A stretch of DNA of 64,000 nucleotides from NCBI RefSeq assembly GCF_011758765.1, contig NZ_JAANOU010000001.1:2542001-2606000 (forward strand), in the 5' to 3' direction. The position numbers and the translations under genes were made by a program. Below are positions 59,491 to 64,000 of this stretch, one piece after another. Within the stretch, counting starts at the first letter, position 1. Each line of letters starts with the position of its first letter. Source of the DNA: Amycolatopsis viridis. GTDB lineage: Bacteria; Actinomycetota; Actinomycetes; Mycobacteriales; Pseudonocardiaceae. The notes below the pieces were generated by a model. That model saw only the letters and a program-made list of their open reading frames with translations. It was not told the origin of the DNA and ran no database searches.

Positions 59491-61344
59491 ATGCTGCGCC
59501 TGTCCTGGACCACCTTCACCGACCGCTGGGCGCTGTTCCTCGGCGCGATCCTCACCGTGTGCCTCGGCGTCGCGCTCGTCCAGTCGTCCCTGCTGGTCCT
59601 GGTGTCCGCCGCGACCGCGGGCGGCGAGGTCACCGAGGCGATCACCCTGCTCGCGATGACCCTGGGTATCTCGGCGTTCCTCGCCGTCTTCATCGTCAGC
59701 TCGACGTTCGCCTTCACCGTCGCCCAGCGCCGCCGTGACCTCGCGCTGCTGCGGCTGACCGGCGCCGCGCGCGGCCAGGTGCGCCGGTTGCTGCTGTCGG
59801 AGGCGCTGTTGCTGGGCCTGCTCGGGACCGCCGCCGGCGTCCCGCTCGGCCTGCCGGTGATGCGGTTGCAGACCTGGCTGCTGCACGACCTCGGGTTCGT
59901 CCCCGCGGCGTTCACCCCGCGCTGGCAGGACTGGATCCTCGCCGTGTCCGCGGGCACCGGGACCGGTGTCGCGCTGATCGGCGTGCTCGCCGCCTCCCGG
60001 CGGGCCGCGAAGGTCCGGCCCCTCGAGGCACTGCGCGAGACCGGCGCGGCGACCCGGGTGATGACCGCGGTGCGCTGGTTCTTCGGGGTACTGTTCCTCG
60101 CCGGTGCGGTCGCCATGGCGACCGTCGCCGCGTTCGCCCCGCCGGAGGGCGCCGTCCCGCTGGCGATCAACACCGCGCTCGCCTCCGCGGTCGCGCTCAC
60201 CGCGTTGAGCCCGCTGGTCGTGCCGCTCGCCGGGCGGGTGGCCGGGCTGCTCCTGCGCGGCCCGCTCGGACGGCTGGCTCAGGCGAACCTGCGCGACGGA
60301 GTCCGGCGCAGCGCCTCGACCGCGGCGCCGCTGATCGTGCTGGTCGCGTTGCTCGTCGCGCAGGCCGGGACACTCGCCACCATCGCCGGCGGGGCCGACC
60401 TTGAACGGCGCGCGGACATCCGCGGCGACCTCGTGGTGACCACGACCGGACCATCCGATTTGGACACTGCAGACACTGTGCACACTGGCGGCGTGGTGTC
60501 CCCGGAGAGCCGGGTGCCGATCACCGTCGTCACCCGTGACGAGGACGGCACCGAGACCGACGAGGCCCTCGCGAAGGTGGTCGATCCCGGCGCCTACGCC
60601 GCGATCCACACCCGCGGCCCGGCCAGCGGATCACTCGCGGCGCTGACCGGCGACACCATCGCCGTCGCGGACGGTTCCGGCGCGCTCGGTGACGTGGTGA
60701 CCGCCCGCATCGGCGGCAGCGAACGGAACCTGCGGGTGGTGGCGGTGATGCCGGAAAGCCTCAGTGGTGGCGTGGACTTCCTGCTGCCCTCCGGGGTGGT
60801 GCCCGCCGGGCTGCTCGCCGCCGCACCCACCGAGTCGATCGTCCGGCTCGCGCCCGGCGCGGGGCCTGCGACGGTGACCACCCGCGGCACGGTGACCACA
60901 GTGGACGACTGGATCGCCACGACCGGGGCCGCCGAGCAGCAGACCGGCACCGGCATCATGACCGTGCTGATGGGCCTGTCCGGGCTGTACGCGCTGCTCG
61001 CGGTGATCAACGCCGTGGTGATCGCCGCCGCCGACCGCCGCCGCGAGTTCGCGGTCGCCCGGGTGACCGGCCTGACCCGCGGCCAGGTGGTGCGGGCCGC
61101 CGTGCTGGAGTCCGGCCTGGTCACCGCCATCGGTCTGGTGCTCGGCGGTCTCGCGGCGTCGGCGACCCTGGCCGGCATCTCCTCGGCCGCCGCCCGGATC
61201 TCCGGGCAGGCCGTCCTGGTGGTGCCGTGGACGTTGATCGCCGTCGTGGTGCTGGGCGCTTTCCTGGTGGTGGGTGTGACCAGCGCGGTCACCGCGCTGT
61301 CCGCGACCAGGCCGAACCCGGTGTCGCTCACCGGCGCGGCGTGA
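59491..61344 (+). CDS. FtsX-like ABC permease
   Basis: 617 aa. Two FtsX units with extracellular domains: membrane segments near 15-40, 55-75, 100-125 and 160-180, then a second set starting near 230, with a large outer domain at about 300-480 and the last three segments after 485. Works with the upstream ATPase. ATG 59491. Confidence 0.9.
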   Translation: MLRLSWTTFTDRWALFLGAILTVCLGVALVQSSLLVLVSAATAGGEVTEAITLLAMTLGISAFLAVFIVSSTFAFTVAQRRRDLALLRLTGAARGQVRRLLLSEALLLGLLGTAAGVPLGLPVMRLQTWLLHDLGFVPAAFTPRWQDWILAVSAGTGTGVALIGVLAASRRAAKVRPLEALRETGAATRVMTAVRWFFGVLFLAGAVAMATVAAFAPPEGAVPLAINTALASAVALTALSPLVVPLAGRVAGLLLRGPLGRLAQANLRDGVRRSASTAAPLIVLVALLVAQAGTLATIAGGADLERRADIRGDLVVTTTGPSDLDTADTVHTGGVVSPESRVPITVVTRDEDGTETDEALAKVVDPGAYAAIHTRGPASGSLAALTGDTIAVADGSGALGDVVTARIGGSERNLRVVAVMPESLSGGVDFLLPSGVVPAGLLAAAPTESIVRLAPGAGPATVTTRGTVTTVDDWIATTGAAEQQTGTGIMTVLMGLSGLYALLAVINAVVIAAADRRREFAVARVTGLTRGQVVRAAVLESGLVTAIGLVLGGLAASATLAGISSAAARISGQAVLVVPWTLIAVVVLGAFLVVGVTSAVTALSATRPNPVSLTGAA

Positions 61345-61395
61345 GTTCCGGCTGCGCCCGGCGGGTGGGCGCGGGCTCGCCCGGGCGCACCGGCG

Positions 61396-61734
61396 TCACC
61401 GGAGTACCCGGCCCACCTCCGGCGGCGGGGCCTTGAACTCCAGCCACCGGCTGTCGGTGATCGCGCTGACCGTGTGGCGCACTCCGCGCGGGTGCAGCAC
61501 CGTGTCACCGGGGCCCAGCCGGGCCGGCACTCCGTCGACCGTGCCGGTGAGTTCCCCGGACAGTACGTAGACGAAGCTGTCGTGGTCGTGCGTGTGTTCC
61601 GGCGACGACACGCCCGCCGGGTATTCGAGTTCGAGCAGCAGTCCCCGCGGGGTGTTCTGCAGGACGCGGAACCGGCCGGAGCCGCCGATCAGCGGGAGCC
61701 CTTCGACGGAGGTCAGGGTGCGGAAGTTCGTCAC
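61396..61734 (-). CDS. Small cupin protein
   Basis: 112 aa single-domain cupin. Metal-binding motif EHTHDHDSFVYVLSGEL and second motif GDTVLHPRGVRHTV. Function unknown; possible dioxygenase-type or sensory role. GTG 61734. Divergent from the sulfonate transport genes. Confidence 0.85.
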   Translation of the reverse strand: MTNFRTLTSVEGLPLIGGSGRFRVLQNTPRGLLLELEYPAGVSSPEHTHDHDSFVYVLSGELTGTVDGVPARLGPGDTVLHPRGVRHTVSAITDSRWLEFKAPPPEVGRVLR

Positions 61735-61840
61735 GTCCGCAGCGTGACCGGTCAATCCGGGCGCTGTCAACGTTTTTCGGCAAGCGGGGAAAGGAACTCC
61801 GGGCTGTTCAGCGTGAGTGGGTCCGCGATCCGGGACGCCG

Positions 61841-61876
61841 TTGACCCGTTCGCGGCCGGGAGGAAGCATTTCTTCC
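61841..61876 (+). promoter_or_regulatory. Promoter region of the ssu-like operon with a short palindrome
   Basis: TTGACC (61841-61846) is a good -35. At the right spacing for -10 lies AAGCAT, inside the palindrome GGAAG-CATTT-CTTCC (61862-61876). The overlap suggests a repressor site. Confidence 0.4.
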
Positions 61877-61904
61877 GAACCTTCCGCAAAACTTGGGAGA
61901 ATCC

Positions 61905-62726
61905 GTGTCGCTTTCCGCAACGGACGTTCTCGTGCGCCCGGACGGGGCAACCGGGCCGCGCGCACGTCCGGCCCGAAGACGTCTGCCCGATCTGCGCCGC
62001 TGGATCAGTCCGGTCGCATTGCTCGCCCTGTGGCAGCTGGCCTCCTCGACCGGGGTGCTGCCACCCGGCAAACTCAGTTCACCGTGGACCGTCCTGCAGG
62101 CCGGTGTCGAGACCGCCCGCTCGGGGGAACTGGGTGAGGCGTTCGCCGTCTCGATCGTGCGGGTGGGTTTCGGGTTCGCCGCCGGTGCCGCGGTCGCGGT
62201 CGTGCTGGGCGTGATCGCCGGGCTGTCCCGGTGGGGCGGGGTGCTCGTCGACCCGCCCGTGCAGATGTTGCGCACCCTGCCGTTCCTGGGCCTGATCCCG
62301 CTGTTCATCCTGTGGTTCGGCATCGGCGAGGAACCGAAGATCGTCCTGGTCGCGCTGGGCGTGGCGTTCCCGCTGTACCTCAACGTGCATTCGGGTATCC
62401 GGGGCGTCGACGACCACCTCGTGGAGGCGGCCACCGCCCTCGGCTACACGCGCTGGGAACGGCTGGTCCACGTCGTGCTGCCGTCCGCGGTGCCGCAGGC
62501 CCTGGTGGGGTTGCGGCAGTCGCTGGGCATGGCGTGGCTGGCGTTGATCGTCGGCGAAACCGTGAACGCCGACGCGGGCCTGGGCTACCTCATCAACAAC
62601 GCCCGCGAGTTCCTGCGCACCGACGTGATCGTGGTCGGCCTGATCGTCTACGCCGTGCTCGGCCTGGCCACCGACGCGCTGGTCCGCCTGATCGAACGGA
62701 GGGCGCTGCGATGGCGCGCGAACTGA
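61905..62726 (+). CDS. ABC permease for sulfonate/nitrate-type substrates (SsuC-like)
   Basis: 273 aa with six membrane segments. The cytosolic EAA loop is visible as EAATALGYTRWERLVHVVLP. Part of an SsuABC/TauABC-like importer. GTG 61905 has GGGAGA 5 nt upstream; TTG 61893 is less likely. Overlaps the ATPase gene by 16 bp. Confidence 0.9.
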   Translation: MSLSATDVLVRPDGATGPRARPARRRLPDLRRWISPVALLALWQLASSTGVLPPGKLSSPWTVLQAGVETARSGELGEAFAVSIVRVGFGFAAGAAVAVVLGVIAGLSRWGGVLVDPPVQMLRTLPFLGLIPLFILWFGIGEEPKIVLVALGVAFPLYLNVHSGIRGVDDHLVEAATALGYTRWERLVHVVLPSAVPQALVGLRQSLGMAWLALIVGETVNADAGLGYLINNAREFLRTDVIVVGLIVYAVLGLATDALVRLIERRALRWRAN

Positions 62727-63421
62727 TCGCCCAGGTGCGTGGCCTGACCAGGCGCTTCGGCGCGCGCACCGTATTGTCCGATGTGGATCTGGACATCGCG
62801 CGCGGCGAGTTCGTCGCCCTGCTCGGCCGCAGCGGCTCGGGCAAGTCGACGCTGCTGCGGATCCTCGCCGGGCTGGACGCCGGGATCGAGGGCGAGGTGC
62901 GGGTCGACGGCACGGTGTCCGTGGCGTTCCAGCAGCCGCGGCTGCTGCCGTGGCGGCGGGTGTGGCGCAACGTCGTCCTCGGCCTGCCCGGCCGCGGCCG
63001 GGACCGGGACCTCGCCGGGCGCGCGCTCGCCGAGGTCCGCCTCGCCGGTCACGCCGGAGCGTGGCCGCGCACGCTGTCCGGCGGTGAGGCCCAGCGCGTC
63101 TCGCTCGCCCGGGCGCTGGTCCGGGAACCCGGCCTGCTGCTGCTCGACGAGCCGTTCGGCGCGCTGGACGCCCTGACCCGGCTGGCGATGCACCGCCTCG
63201 TCGAGGACCTGTGGACCGAGCACCGGCCCGGTGTCCTGCTCGTGACCCACGACGTGGACGAGGCGCTGCTGCTCGCCGACCGCGTGCTCGTGCTCGGGGA
63301 GGGGCGGATCGTCGCCGAGCACGTCCTGGACCGCCCACGGCCCCGCGCGGTGTCCGACCACCTCGACGTCCGGGCCAGGGTGCTGGCCGACCTGGGAGTG
63401 ACCGATCATGCGATTGCCTAG
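62711..63421 (+). CDS. ABC ATPase for sulfonate/nitrate-type substrates (SsuB-like)
   Basis: 236 aa. Walker A GRSGSGKST, Q-loop AFQQPRLLPWRRV, signature LSGGEAQRVSLARAL, Walker B LLLLDEPFGALD. The QPRLLPW form is typical of SsuB/TauB. ATG 62711 inside the end of the permease gene; its own end overlaps the receptor gene by 14 bp. Confidence 0.93.
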   Translation: MARELIAQVRGLTRRFGARTVLSDVDLDIARGEFVALLGRSGSGKSTLLRILAGLDAGIEGEVRVDGTVSVAFQQPRLLPWRRVWRNVVLGLPGRGRDRDLAGRALAEVRLAGHAGAWPRTLSGGEAQRVSLARALVREPGLLLLDEPFGALDALTRLAMHRLVEDLWTEHRPGVLLVTHDVDEALLLADRVLVLGEGRIVAEHVLDRPRPRAVSDHLDVRARVLADLGVTDHAIA

Positions 63422-64000
63422 AACCCTCGCCGCTCTCGGCGCCACCGCGGCGCTCGTGCTGGGCCTCGCCGCCTGCGGCGGTGGCACCGGATCTTCGGGT
63501 GGCCCGTCGGTGCCGCCGCCGGTGAGCGCGGCCGACCTGGCGAAGGTGACCCTCAAGGTGGGCGACCAGAAGGGTGGCTCGCAGGCCCTGCTCAAGGCTG
63601 CCGGCCTGCTGGACGACCTGCCGTACCACCTCGAGTGGTCGACCTTCACCTCCGGCCCGCCCCTGCTGGAAGCCGCTTCGGGTGGTGCGATCGACGTCGG
63701 TGCGGTCGGCAACACGCCGCCGATCTTCGCCGCCGCCGCGAACGCCAGGATCGCGATCGTCAGCTCCGCGCAGGGCGACGTCCGCGGCGACGCGCTGCTG
63801 GTGCCGCCCGACTCGCCGCTGCGCACGATCGCCGATCTCAAGGGGAAAACCATCGGCGTCGCCAAGGGCAGCTCCGCCCACGGCCAGATCCTGCTGAACC
63901 TGCGCAAGGCCGGACTGTCCACGAAGGACGTTCAGTTGTCCTTCCTGCAACCGGCCGACGCCTACAGCGCGTTCACGCAGCACCGCATCGACGCGTGGGC
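63408..64000 (+). CDS. Sulfonate/nitrate-type substrate-binding lipoprotein, 5' part (cut by window end)
   Basis: 198 residues present. Lipoprotein signal with lipobox GLAAC near residue 23, then the SsuA/TauA fold: VTLKVGDQKGGSQALLKAAGLL, LEAASGGAIDVGAVGNTPP and IADLKGKTIGVAKGSSAHG. It would capture aliphatic sulfonates or related compounds for the permease/ATPase pair upstream. ATG 63408. The monooxygenase gene (ssuD) is not seen before the window ends. Confidence 0.92.
   Translation, partial: MRLPRTLAALGATAALVLGLAACGGGTGSSGGPSVPPPVSAADLAKVTLKVGDQKGGSQALLKAAGLLDDLPYHLEWSTFTSGPPLLEAASGGAIDVGAVGNTPPIFAAAANARIAIVSSAQGDVRGDALLVPPDSPLRTIADLKGKTIGVAKGSSAHGQILLNLRKAGLSTKDVQLSFLQPADAYSAFTQHRIDAW

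Overview
The window is very GC-rich, uses GTG and TTG starts freely, and has the gene content of a Pseudonocardiaceae-type actinomycete. Amycolatopsis is my best guess; this comes from protein resemblance and repeat style, not from a database search. There are about 60 protein genes. I see no rRNA, tRNA, CRISPR array, transposase or phage gene.

Layout. 1-3374 (minus): pentose phosphate/glycolysis genes pgi (cut by the window edge), tal and tkt. 3694-13811: ctaB, a HelD/HelR-type RNA polymerase ATPase, an FKBP lipoprotein, an SDR, two membrane proteins, a 21-bp-period repeat array, a PAP2-acyltransferase fusion and a PucR-type regulator. 13949-22448: a tight seven-gene hopanoid operon (hpnC, hpnD, hpnE, prenyl synthase, shc, an hpnG-ispH fusion, hpnH) closed by a strong hairpin. 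22716-30254: methionine aminopeptidase, quinone reductase, a small conserved protein, a fatty-acid desaturase, heme A synthase, an ABC exporter pair and MptB. 30440-36808: the Fe-S assembly operon sufR-B-D-C-S-U-T. 36924-42487: an EAL-CBS-GGDEF protein, a dGTPase-like HD protein, an ABC-F ATPase with a probable leader-peptide attenuator, and a small HTH protein. 42474-51950: a GT87-type mannosyltransferase, a LuxR regulator relic, a TetR regulator, an ABC exporter, SIS and hydrolase genes, an LCP protein, and an Lrp regulator divergent from an oxidoreductase-deaminase pair. 52164-61734: accessory single genes (GNAT, corrinoid/metal receptor, PPOX, DinB, CGNR, EamA, quinone reductase, UspA, ABC/FtsX pair, cupin). 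61905-64000: an ssuCBA-like sulfonate importer cut by the window end.

How it fits together. The hopanoid operon encodes FPP to squalene to hopene to ribosylhopane and carries its own terminal MEP-pathway enzyme. ctaB and ctaA supply heme A. The suf operon makes Fe-S clusters, which IspH and HpnH in this window need. From memory, the order tkt-tal / ctaB / PucR / qor / small protein / ctaA / ABC pair / mptB / suf / ABC-F / small HTH matches Mycobacterium tuberculosis Rv1448c-Rv1473A; the hopanoid block sits between the PucR and qor positions as an insertion relative to that order.

The most unusual signals are regulatory. At least a dozen genes have a TANNNT -10 box ending only 5-7 nt before the start codon, implying leaderless mRNAs. 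Two of these leaderless starts belong to very short upstream reading frames. Several promoters also carry clear palindromic operators.
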